Assembly (NCBI GenBank): GCA_910583795.1
Contig: CAJTZQ010000030.1
Coordinates: forward strand, 1 to 25,875
DNA length: 25,875 nt
Direction of reading: 5' to 3'
Source of the DNA: an uncultured Muribaculaceae bacterium
Lineage (GTDB): Bacteria > Bacteroidota > Bacteroidia > Bacteroidales > Muribaculaceae
Positions 16,303 to 23,367 of this stretch are shown here, in pieces (within the stretch, counting starts at the first letter, position 1; each line of letters begins with the position of its first letter). The translations under genes were made by a program, and so were the position numbers. The notes under the pieces are model-generated. The model made no database searches and was not told where the DNA came from. It saw only the letters and a program-made list of their open reading frames with translations.

Positions 16303-16672
16303 AGTCGTATGGGCGAGATTGGATCTTCCGACCCTCCCTCATTGGGATTAAGGTTATGGTAAAAGGTTAACTTTCTTAGAAAACATTGCAGACAGGAAAA
16401 AAGTTGATGTGAGGATAAGATATTCACATTGTTTGCAATTGTATAAATTTCTTAAATTCAATTGGTTTATAAGTAGATTTCTACTATTATAATATAAATT
16501 ATATTAAATACATACCAATACTATTATTTTAAACGTTATATTTGAACAATACCATTAGATTAGAAGAGGCATCCGTGTTTCAAAGCTTCCCATGTGGACA
16601 CCGTAACCTCGCACATAACCTTGATTCTATATATCCTGTACCAATATTTAGTACCATTAAAAATACACAATC
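16303..16672. promoter_or_regulatory. Divergent dcuB/aspA intergenic region
   Basis: The 370-bp AT-rich spacer contains TATATTTG (16537-16544), a match to the Bacteroidetes -7 box directed at aspA with a leader of about 125 nt; no TTTG box is seen at the right distance upstream. An ATGTGA/TCACAT inverted repeat (16407-16429, 11-bp spacer) could be a regulator site but is short. No small gene or hairpin terminator is seen. Confidence 0.45.
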
Positions 16673-18106
16673 ATGGAAAAAGAAAACACAAAAGAGTTCC
16701 GACTTGAATCTGATCTTATCGGAACACTCGAAGTGCCCGCCGATGCCCTTTACGGTGTGCAGACACTGAGAGGCATCCAGAATTTTGAAATAAGCAAATT
16801 CCATCTTTACGATTATCCTTTGTTTATCAAAGGTCTCGCAATCACAAAAATGGCGGCTGCTCGCGCAAACTATGACCTCGGACTTCTCACAAAAGAACAG
16901 GCAGATGCCATAGAACAGGCTTGCCAGGAACTTATCGACGGCAAATTCCGCGACCAGTTCAAGGTAGACATGATCCAGGGCGGAGCCGGCACCTCAACCA
17001 ACATGAACGCCAACGAGGTGATCACAAACCGTGCGCTGATCATCATGGGCCACAAGCCGGGAGAATATCAGTATCTTTCACCCAACGACCACGTAAACTG
17101 TGCCCAATCGACCAACGATGCATACCCGACCGCCATACATATCGGAATGTATTATACCCATCTCCGTTTCCTTGAACATTACGACAAAATCATTAAGGCT
17201 TTCGAAGAGAAGGGAGAAGAATTCAAGAATATCCTCAAGATAGGCAGGACTCAGCTCGAAGACGCTGTGCCAATGACTCTCGGGCTGACATTCAGCGGAT
17301 TCGCATCTATCCTCAAGGATGAAATCAAGCATCTCAACGAGGCTGCGGAAGACTTCCTTACTGTCAATATGGGCGCCACAGCCATCGGCACAGGTATATG
17401 CGCCGAACCCGGGTATGCTGAAATCTGTGTAAAAGCCATAGCCGACATCACCGGCTGGGACGTAAAACTCGCCCCACATCTCGTGGCAGCCACTTCCGAC
17501 ACATCTTGTCTTGTGGGATATGCTTCCGCACTGAAGCGCGTTGCCGTGAAGATGAACAAGATCTGCAACGACCTGCGTCTTCTCGCCAGTGGTCCGCGTT
17601 GCGGTTTAGGCGAATTCAATCTTCCCGCAATGCAACCGGGCTCTTCAATAATGCCGGGTAAGGTAAATCCTGTTATCCCCGAGGTCATGAACCAAATTTG
17701 CTTCAAGGTGATCGGCAACGAACTCTGTGTCACTATGGCTGGAGAGGCGGCACAGATGGAGCTCAACGCTATGGAGCCGATCATGGCACAATGCGACTTC
17801 GAATCGGTAGACATCATGATCAACGGATTCGAGACTTTGCGCACACGTTGCGTGGAGGGTATCGTGCCAAATCCGGAGAAATGTCTTAACGACGTGCATC
17901 TAAGCATTTCCGTTGTCACAGCACTTAATCCGGTGATCGGATATAAGAACTCCACCAAGATCGCAAAAGAAGCCTTGGAGACGGGCAAGAGCGTATATGA
18001 TCTTGTGCTTGAACACGGCATCCTTACCAAAGAGGAACTCGACACTGTCCTTGCACCTGAGAACATGATAAAGCCGGTGAAACTCGACATCAAACCTCGT
18101 AAATAA
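16673..18106 (+). CDS. aspA: Aspartate ammonia-lyase (aspartase)
   Basis: Converts L-aspartate to fumarate and ammonia. The 477-residue protein is full length for the aspartase/fumarase superfamily. The signature loop GSSIMPGKVNP lies at 323-333, with Ser325 as the catalytic base equivalent. What follows, VIPEVMNQI, is the aspartase form; class II fumarases have TQCEA at that point. GGAGTSTNMNANEVI (103-117) and STNDAYPT (146-153) are the other conserved substrate loops. Start is the ATG at 16673, giving MEKENTKEFRLESD, the usual N-terminus. It diverges from dcuB, so aspartate uptake, deamination and succinate export are encoded together. A hairpin follows 18 bp after the stop. Confidence 0.95.
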   Translation: MEKENTKEFRLESDLIGTLEVPADALYGVQTLRGIQNFEISKFHLYDYPLFIKGLAITKMAAARANYDLGLLTKEQADAIEQACQELIDGKFRDQFKVDMIQGGAGTSTNMNANEVITNRALIIMGHKPGEYQYLSPNDHVNCAQSTNDAYPTAIHIGMYYTHLRFLEHYDKIIKAFEEKGEEFKNILKIGRTQLEDAVPMTLGLTFSGFASILKDEIKHLNEAAEDFLTVNMGATAIGTGICAEPGYAEICVKAIADITGWDVKLAPHLVAATSDTSCLVGYASALKRVAVKMNKICNDLRLLASGPRCGLGEFNLPAMQPGSSIMPGKVNPVIPEVMNQICFKVIGNELCVTMAGEAAQMELNAMEPIMAQCDFESVDIMINGFETLRTRCVEGIVPNPEKCLNDVHLSISVVTALNPVIGYKNSTKIAKEALETGKSVYDLVLEHGILTKEELDTVLAPENMIKPVKLDIKPRK

Positions 18107-18124
18107 GACATAACCTTCCTACAG

Positions 18125-18160
18125 AAAGGCGACACGAGAGGGTGCTCTCGTGTCGCCTTT
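18125..18160 (+). terminator. Hairpin terminator after aspA
   Basis: A perfect 16-bp stem (AAAGGCGACACGAGAG, 18125-18140) with loop GGTG and its complement (18145-18160). The T-tract is weak (CCATTTTAC), so it may terminate incompletely or protect the 3' end. Confidence 0.8.
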
Positions 18161-18247
18161 CCATTTTACATAAAAGGTCTATATTATTTCAATATTCTCT
18201 ATTACCATTCCTATTTCTAATTTTTTCTCTCATTTTCCACTAAATTA

Positions 18248-18279
18248 TTTGCATTTGTGCTTTTCTCGCTGTAACTTTG
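18248..18279 (+). promoter_or_regulatory. Promoter of the leuC-leuD-cimA-leuB operon
   Basis: TTTG (18248-18251), a 20-bp spacer, then TAACTTTG (18272-18279) match both boxes of the Bacteroidetes housekeeping promoter. Transcription should begin near 18285, about 22 nt before the leader-peptide ATG and about 200 nt before leuC. Confidence 0.75.
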
Positions 18280-18306
18280 CGACAAATTTACAGCAGACAC
18301 ACAATA

Positions 18307-18384
18307 ATGACAGGTTTCATTATTATACGACTTATTTCCATTATTCTACGACATCCGTCGGTGGGAAGTACGGTCTGCGCATGA
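18307..18384 (+). CDS. Isoleucine-rich leader peptide of the attenuator
   Basis: A 25-codon ORF beginning MTGF, with a branched-chain run at codons 5-14 (IIIRLISIIL: six Ile and two Leu in ten codons) and a TGA at 18382-18384. It starts about 22 nt after the predicted transcription start, and its last third overlaps the 5' arm of an antiterminator. This is the arrangement of amino-acid attenuator leaders such as enterobacterial ilvL, which also begins MT and has a run of Ile/Val/Leu codons. Scarce charged tRNA-Ile would stall the ribosome in the run and favour readthrough into leuC. The strong Ile bias agrees with the citramalate synthase in this operon. It is too short to be expected from routine gene calling; no homology search was possible. 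Confidence 0.7.
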   Translation: MTGFIIIRLISIILRHPSVGSTVCA

Positions 18385-18437
18385 TTTTCAAAGGATATAC
18401 ACAGAGCCTTTCCCACCGTGAGCGGGAAAGGCTTTTT
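18359..18437 (+). promoter_or_regulatory. Transcription attenuator: competing antiterminator and terminator
   Basis: Terminator: GCCTTTCCC (18406-18414) pairs with GGGAAAGGC (18424-18432), loop of 9 nt, then five T (18433-18437). Antiterminator: CGGTGGGAA (18359-18367), inside the leader peptide codons, is perfectly complementary to TTCCCACCG (18410-18418), which overlaps the terminator 5' arm. The two structures cannot coexist. A small CCGT/ACGG stem (18355-18358 with 18370-18373) could hide the antiterminator arm in its loop. leuC begins 51 nt after the T-run. Confidence 0.75.
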
Positions 18438-18488
18438 GTTTATCACAATGCATAAACTTTAACATCATATATATATTACAGGTAAAAA

Positions 18489-19898
18489 ATGGCAAATACT
18501 CTGTTTGACAAGATTTGGGACAGCCATGTGGTTCAGCACGTGGAAGATGGTCCGGAACAGTTGTATATCGACAGGCTCTACTGTCATGAGGTTACAAGTC
18601 CGCAGGCGTTCGAAGGGATGCGCGCACGCGGCATCAAGTGCTTTCGTCCCGGCAACATATTCTGTATGCCGGACCATAACACCCCTACTCACGACCAAGA
18701 CAAACCGATTGAAGATCCGGTCAGCAAGACCCAGGTTGACACTCTCGCTAAAAATGCCGAGGAATTCGGTCTCAACCACTTCGGTATGCTCAACCCCAAA
18801 AACGGTATTATCCATGTGGTCGGACCGGAACGCGGTCTTTCTCTGCCGGGCATGACAATCGTCTGCGGAGACTCACACACTTCCACACACGGAGCCATGG
18901 GAGCAGTGGCATTCGGAATCGGCACTTCGGAAGTGGAAATGGTTATGGCTTCCCAATGCATTCTTCAGCAAAAACCGAAATCTATGCGCATCAATATCGA
19001 GGGCACTCTCGGTAAAGGCGTGACAGCTAAAGACATCGCTCTTTATCTTATGTCAAAGCTCACGACTTCAGGAGCTACCGGTTATTTTGTAGAGTATGCC
19101 GGAAGCGCAGTCCGCAACCTTTCCATGGAAGGACGCCTTACCCTCTGTAACCTTTCTATAGAAATGGGCGCACGCGGAGGCTTCATAGCTCCGGATGAAA
19201 AAACTTTCGAATATATCAAAGGAAGAGAATATGCCCCAAAAGGTGAGGAATGGGAAAAGGCTGTAGCTTACTGGAAGACCTTAAAGAGCGGAGAGGATGC
19301 AGTCTTTGACAAAGAATTAACTTTCAAAGCGGAAGATATCGAACCTATGGTGACATACGGCACCAATCCCGGCATGGGCATGGGTATCACGGAATCTATC
19401 CCTGCTCTTGACACAGTGCCGGAGGCGGGGAAAGCTTCTTATCTGAAGAGTCTCGATTATATGGGATTCAAGCCCGGTCAGAAACTTATAGGCACACCCG
19501 TAGACTACGTTTTCCTCGGCGCATGCACAAACGGCAGAATTGAAGACTTCCGCGCATTTGCTTCTGTTGTCAAAGGGAAGAAAAAAGCTGACCGCGTGAC
19601 AGCATGGCTCGTACCCGGCTCATGGATGGTGAGCGAGCAAATCAAGGAGGAAGGTCTCGACAAGGTACTTGAGGAAGCAGGATTCGAAATCCGTCAACCC
19701 GGATGCTCCGCATGCCTTGCAATGAACGATGACAAGATACCTGCAGGGAAACTTGCAGTATCCACCTCCAACCGTAATTTCGAAGGACGCCAAGGTCCAG
19801 GGGCACGCACCGTGCTTGCAAGTCCACTCGTGGCAGCTGCGGCAGCAGTGACCGGAGAGATCACGGATCCGAGAACGCTTATCAATTTTGAATGTTGA
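18489..19898 (+). CDS. leuC: 3-isopropylmalate / citramalate dehydratase, large subunit
   Basis: Isomerises 2-isopropylmalate, and also citramalate via citraconate, with LeuD. The 469-residue protein is full length for single-domain LeuC. The [4Fe-4S] ligands are Cys346 (GACTNGRIEDF), Cys406 and Cys409 (QPGCSACLAMN). VCGDSHTSTHGAMGAVAFGIGTSEVE (125-150) is the conserved active-site stretch. Start ATG is 51 nt after the attenuator T-run. The C-terminal residues NFEC and the stop are encoded within a TTGAATG/TTGAATT heptamer array, so the end of the protein has been shaped by the repeat. First gene of the operon, 26 bp before leuD. Confidence 0.96.
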   Translation: MANTLFDKIWDSHVVQHVEDGPEQLYIDRLYCHEVTSPQAFEGMRARGIKCFRPGNIFCMPDHNTPTHDQDKPIEDPVSKTQVDTLAKNAEEFGLNHFGMLNPKNGIIHVVGPERGLSLPGMTIVCGDSHTSTHGAMGAVAFGIGTSEVEMVMASQCILQQKPKSMRINIEGTLGKGVTAKDIALYLMSKLTTSGATGYFVEYAGSAVRNLSMEGRLTLCNLSIEMGARGGFIAPDEKTFEYIKGREYAPKGEEWEKAVAYWKTLKSGEDAVFDKELTFKAEDIEPMVTYGTNPGMGMGITESIPALDTVPEAGKASYLKSLDYMGFKPGQKLIGTPVDYVFLGACTNGRIEDFRAFASVVKGKKKADRVTAWLVPGSWMVSEQIKEEGLDKVLEEAGFEIRQPGCSACLAMNDDKIPAGKLAVSTSNRNFEGRQGPGARTVLASPLVAAAAAVTGEITDPRTLINFEC

Positions 19899-19916
19899 AT
19901 TTGAAATTTTGAATTG
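19889..19916. repeat. 7-bp array across the leuC stop codon
   Basis: Four phased heptamers (TTGAATG, TTGAATT, TGAAATT, TTGAATT) start inside the last codons of leuC and fill the spacer to leuD. They match the array after GH97 at 8579-8599. Confidence 0.85.
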
Positions 19917-19924
19917 GTAGAAAG

Positions 19925-20524
19925 ATGAAACAAAAATTCGATATAATCTCAAGCACCTGCGTGCCTCTCCCATTGGAAAATGTAGACACTGACCAGATCA
20001 TTCCTGCACGTTTCCTTAAAGCCACCACCCGCGAAGAAAGTTTTTTCGGTGAAAATCTTTTCCGCGACTGGAGATATAATCCCGATGGCTCAGTCAACAA
20101 GGATTTCGTTCTTAATGACCCCACTTATAGCGGAGAAATTCTCGTTGCCGGTAAAAATTTTGGCAGCGGCTCAAGCCGTGAGCATGCCGCATGGGCAATC
20201 GCCGGATATGGATTCCGCGTTGTGATAAGCAGTTTCTTTGCCGATATTCATAAAAACAACGAGCTTAACAATTTCGTATTGCCGGTGGTGGTGTCTGAAG
20301 AATTTCTTGCAGAGCTCTTCGACTCTATAAAGAAAGACCCGAAAACTGAAGTGGTGGTGGATCTTCCGAATCAGACCGTAACCAACAAGGCTACCGGGAA
20401 AAGCGAGAAATTTGAAATCAACGGCTACAAAAAATATTGTCTGATGAACGCTCTCGACGACATTGACTTCCTTCTCGAAAACAAGGATAAGACCGAAGCC
20501 TGGGAGCAGAAAGCTAAAGCTTGA
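19925..20524 (+). CDS. leuD: 3-isopropylmalate / citramalate dehydratase, small subunit
   Basis: The swivelling small subunit that completes the LeuCD active site. At 199 residues it is the normal length. FGSGSSREHAAWAI (79-92) is the signature loop that reads substrate, and ENVDTDQIIPARFL (18-31) is the usual N-terminal strand-turn. Start ATG follows the repeat array by 8 bp. It is separated from cimA by only 4 bp, indicating translational coupling. Confidence 0.95.
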   Translation: MKQKFDIISSTCVPLPLENVDTDQIIPARFLKATTREESFFGENLFRDWRYNPDGSVNKDFVLNDPTYSGEILVAGKNFGSGSSREHAAWAIAGYGFRVVISSFFADIHKNNELNNFVLPVVVSEEFLAELFDSIKKDPKTEVVVDLPNQTVTNKATGKSEKFEINGYKKYCLMNALDDIDFLLENKDKTEAWEQKAKA

Positions 20525-20528
20525 CAAA

Positions 20529-22100
20529 ATGAACAGTCATTCGGCGCAAATAGAGATCATGGACACAACCCTCCGTGACGGGGAACAGACCAGCGGAGTG
20601 AGCTTCGTGCCTCATGAAAAACTGATGATCGCCAGGGCGTTGCTGCAAGATCTCAATGTTGACCGCATAGAAGTGGCTTCAGCAAGAGTTTCCGACGGTG
20701 AGAAAGATGCCGTAAAAAGAATATGCAAATGGGCGCGCCAGGCAGGCTGTCTTTCACGCGTGGAGGTTCTCGGGTTTGTCGACGGGGGCACATCACTCAA
20801 CTGGATAAACGATTGCGGATGTGTCAACATCAATCTGCTTTGCAAGGGTTCGGAAAACCATTGTGTCAACCAGCTTAAGAAAACTCCTGAAGAACATTTT
20901 GCCGATATAAAGGAAAACATAGCCCTCGCCCACAAGATGGGAATCAATGTCAATGTGTATCTCGAAGACTGGAGCAACGGCATCAAAAAATCGCCTGACT
21001 ATGTATTCAAGATGATCGACGCCCTCAAGGATTGCGGTATAAAAAGATTTATGCTTCCCGACACGCTCGGAATCCTTAACCCTCTTGAGCTACTTCTCTT
21101 TATGAGGAAAATGGTGAAGCTATATCCTGACCTTCACTTTGATTTTCACGCTCATAATGACTATGACCTTGCTATCTCGAATGTGCTTGCCGCCGTGCTG
21201 GGTGGATGCAGAGGTATCCACACTTCAGTAAACGGTCTTGGAGAACGTGCCGGCAATGCACCCCTTGCAAGCGTGCAGGCGATTCTTAAAGACCAGTTTA
21301 ACGCCCACACCAATATCGTGGAAAGTAAACTGAATCTCGTAAGCCGTCTTGTGGAGAATTATTCCGGCATAGCCATTCCCCCAAACCGTCCGATCACCGG
21401 TGAAAGCGTGTTTACTCAGGTGGCAGGCGTGCATGCCGACGGAGATAACAAGGCAAACCTATATTGCAACGACCTTCTTCCGGAACGTTTCGGACGTAAG
21501 CGTGAGTATGCTCTGGGGAAAAACAGCGGAAAAGCAAATATTCTCCGCAATCTTGAGGAACTTGGACTCGAGCTTTCTCCTGAACAAACCAAAATGGTGA
21601 CCCAACGTATCATCGAACTTGGCGACAAGAAGGAGGTGGTCACTCAGGAAGATCTGCCATATATCGTTTCCGACGTATTGAAAAGTTCGAACCAGGAGGA
21701 ACATGTAAAACTCCTCAGCTATATGGTAAGCACCGCCTACGGGCTCAACCCTATGGCGGCGGTAAAACTTGAAATCAACGGGAATGTATACGAAGAAAAT
21801 GAAGTCGGAAGCGGTCAGTTTGATGCTTTCATGCGTGCTGTGAAACGTATATATAAGGAAAAACTTGACCGCCGTTTCCCTCATCTGTCAAACTATTCGG
21901 TATCCATTCCACCGGGCGGACGAACCGATGCTCTTGTCCAGACCACAATTACATGGGAATGGGAGGAACGTGTCTACCGCACCAGAGGGCTTGATGCCGA
22001 TCAGACAGAAGCAGCAATCAAAGCAACTATAAAGATGCTCAACCTGATGGAAACAGAAGCCGCAGAACCATGCGGCAAAGCCGCTAAGGGTGAAGAGTGA
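20529..22100 (+). CDS. cimA: (R)-citramalate synthase (CimA), first step of threonine-independent isoleucine synthesis
   Basis: Condenses pyruvate and acetyl-CoA to (R)-citramalate. The 523-residue protein has a DRE-TIM barrel (about 6-330; TLRDGEQ with Arg16 and Asp17, metal ligands His207 and His209 in FHAHNDYDL, Thr179 in LPDT, NGLGERAGN) and a C-terminal LeuA-type allosteric domain (about 390-510, RIPPGG-like IPPGGRTDALVQT). Leu81, Leu104 and Tyr144 (VYLEDWSNG) coincide in identity and number with the pyruvate-pocket residues described for Leptospira interrogans citramalate synthase; isopropylmalate synthases differ there. The frame is open upstream to 20463 inside leuD, but ATG 20529, 4 bp after leuD, gives that exact numbering and is chosen. 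A short tail beyond the usual end (ending GKAAKGEE) runs into a heptamer array. It is often annotated as 2-isopropylmalate synthase; no separate leuA is present here. Confidence 0.88.
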   Translation: MNSHSAQIEIMDTTLRDGEQTSGVSFVPHEKLMIARALLQDLNVDRIEVASARVSDGEKDAVKRICKWARQAGCLSRVEVLGFVDGGTSLNWINDCGCVNINLLCKGSENHCVNQLKKTPEEHFADIKENIALAHKMGINVNVYLEDWSNGIKKSPDYVFKMIDALKDCGIKRFMLPDTLGILNPLELLLFMRKMVKLYPDLHFDFHAHNDYDLAISNVLAAVLGGCRGIHTSVNGLGERAGNAPLASVQAILKDQFNAHTNIVESKLNLVSRLVENYSGIAIPPNRPITGESVFTQVAGVHADGDNKANLYCNDLLPERFGRKREYALGKNSGKANILRNLEELGLELSPEQTKMVTQRIIELGDKKEVVTQEDLPYIVSDVLKSSNQEEHVKLLSYMVSTAYGLNPMAAVKLEINGNVYEENEVGSGQFDAFMRAVKRIYKEKLDRRFPHLSNYSVSIPPGGRTDALVQTTITWEWEERVYRTRGLDADQTEAAIKATIKMLNLMETEAAEPCGKAAKGEE

Positions 22101-22117
22101 AGAGTCAAGAGTGATCT
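22090..22117. repeat. 7-bp array across the cimA stop codon
   Basis: Phased units GTGAAGA, GTGAAGA, GTCAAGA, GTGATCT begin in the last codons of cimA and carry its TGA stop (22098-22100), as seen at the leuC end. Confidence 0.75.
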
Positions 22118-22165
22118 GAGTTATAAATCATATAAGACTTATAAGTCTTATATGATTTATAACTC
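22118..22165. repeat. 48-bp perfect palindrome made of 9-bp units, between cimA and leuB
   Basis: Bases 22118-22141 are the exact reverse complement of 22142-22165, with no loop. The same stretch also reads as five 9-bp units from 22121: TTATAAATC, ATATAAGAC, TTATAAGTC, TTATATGAT, TTATAACTC. It could form a long AU-rich hairpin in the leu operon mRNA. There is no T-run, so a terminator is not implied. Confidence 0.95.
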
Positions 22166-22175
22166 TCACGACCCA

Positions 22176-22210
22176 ATTCAACATTCAAAATCAAAAATCC
22201 AAAATTAAAA
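22176..22210. repeat. 7-bp array before leuB (ATTCAAA type)
   Basis: Phased ATTCAAC, ATTCAAA, ATCAAAA, ATCCAAA, ATTAAAA reach to 8 bp before the leuB ATG. The first units are the reverse complement of the TTGAATG/TTGAATT family found at 8579 and 19889. Confidence 0.8.
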
Positions 22211-22218
22211 ATATAAAC

Positions 22219-23280
22219 ATGGAATTAAAAATAGCCGTACTTCCCGGTGATGGTATCGGCCCTGAAATTTCCGGACAGGGCGTGGCAGTCATGTCTGCCG
22301 TTTGTGAAAAATTCGGACATAAGGTAAGTTATGAATACGCACTCTGTGGCGCACATGCAATCGATGAAGTCGGGGATCCTTTCCCTGAAGAGACTTTCAA
22401 GATATGCATGGATGCCGACGCAGTGCTTTTCTCAGCCGTGGGCGATCCTAAATTCGACAACGACCCTACAGCAAAAGTACGCCCGGAGCAAGGTCTTCTT
22501 GCAATGCGTAAGAAACTCGGACTTTTTGCAAACATACGCCCGATCGAGACTTTCGATTGTCTTATCCACAAATCTCCACTTAAGGATGAACTCGTGCGTG
22601 GATCTGATTTCGTTTGCATACGAGAATTGACAGGAGGCATGTATTTCGGTGAGAAATATCAGGATAACGACAAAGCTTACGACACCAATGCTTATACCCG
22701 TCCCGAAATCGAGCGCATACTTGAAGAGGCATACAAATATGCTGAGCGCCGTCGCAAACACCTCACAGTAGTTGACAAAGCTAACGTATTGGCATCTTCT
22801 CGTCTATGGCGTCAGGTGGCTAAAGAGATGGCTGTGAAGCATCCCGAGGTAGAGACCGATTATATGTTTGTAGACAACGCTGCCATGAGGATGATTCAAG
22901 ACCCGAAATTCTTCGACGTGATGGTGACTGAGAATACTTTCGGCGACATACTTACCGACGAGGGTTCATGCATCACCGGGTCTATGGGTCTTCTCCCCTC
23001 TGCATCTACTGGTGAACACACACCGGTATTCGAGCCTATCCACGGTTCTTGGCCTCAAGCTAAAGGTCTCAACATCGCTAATCCTTTGGCTCAGATATTG
23101 TCCGTGGCTATGCTTCTCGAATATTTCAACCTCATGGAAGAGGGCAAGTTGATCCGCAAGGCTGTCAACGCTTCTCTTGATGCCAACGTTCGCACACCTG
23201 AAATCCAGGTTGAAGGTGGTGCACACTACGGCACAAAAGAAGTAGGCGCCTGGATAGTAAACTATATCAAAAACGCCTGA
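22219..23280 (+). CDS. leuB: 3-isopropylmalate / beta-methylmalate dehydrogenase
   Basis: NAD-dependent oxidative decarboxylase; makes 2-oxoisocaproate from 3-isopropylmalate, and 2-oxobutyrate from beta-methyl-D-malate in the citramalate route. The 353-residue protein is full length. Visible active-site residues: Arg97, Arg107 (FANIRP), Arg135 (IRELTGGMYFGE), Tyr142, Lys187 (VVDKANVL), and Asp219, Asp243, Asp247 (VTENTFGDILTDEGS). The nucleotide-binding GEHTPVFEPIHGS loop is at 265-277. Last gene of the operon, 118 bp after cimA with a repeat-filled spacer, and followed by a palindromic hairpin. Confidence 0.96.
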   Translation: MELKIAVLPGDGIGPEISGQGVAVMSAVCEKFGHKVSYEYALCGAHAIDEVGDPFPEETFKICMDADAVLFSAVGDPKFDNDPTAKVRPEQGLLAMRKKLGLFANIRPIETFDCLIHKSPLKDELVRGSDFVCIRELTGGMYFGEKYQDNDKAYDTNAYTRPEIERILEEAYKYAERRRKHLTVVDKANVLASSRLWRQVAKEMAVKHPEVETDYMFVDNAAMRMIQDPKFFDVMVTENTFGDILTDEGSCITGSMGLLPSASTGEHTPVFEPIHGSWPQAKGLNIANPLAQILSVAMLLEYFNLMEEGKLIRKAVNASLDANVRTPEIQVEGGAHYGTKEVGAWIVNYIKNA

Positions 23281-23292
23281 TCCAACCTATAA

Positions 23293-23342
23293 AACAATAA
23301 CGGAGTGTGAATCTAAATTTAGATTCACACTCCATTATTGTT
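23293..23342. terminator. Bidirectional hairpin between leuB and the GH13 gene
   Basis: A 32-bp perfect palindrome (23302-23333, centre AATCTAAATTTAGATT) extended on both sides by 8 bp (AACAATAA / TTATTGTT) after one C-A mismatch. It separates two convergent genes. T-runs are weak, so strength is uncertain. Confidence 0.75.
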
Positions 23343-23367
23343 ATCAAATGATTGCTACAATTAGCAA

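Noticed and set aside
16407..16429. CRP-like inverted repeat ATGTGA...TCACAT upstream of aspA
   Set aside because: The 11-bp spacer does not match the 6-bp spacing of a CRP/FNR site, and six-base arms are easily found by chance in such AT-rich DNA.
18249..18455. A 68-codon frame through the leuC leader
   Set aside because: Its ATG lies upstream of the predicted transcription start and overlaps the promoter; the codons are not biased to branched-chain residues. The 25-codon frame at 18307 fits the attenuator far better.
20463..20528. Upstream start for cimA inside leuD
   Set aside because: It would overlap leuD by 62 bp; the ATG at 20529 lies 4 bp after the leuD stop and aligns residue numbers exactly with characterised citramalate synthase.
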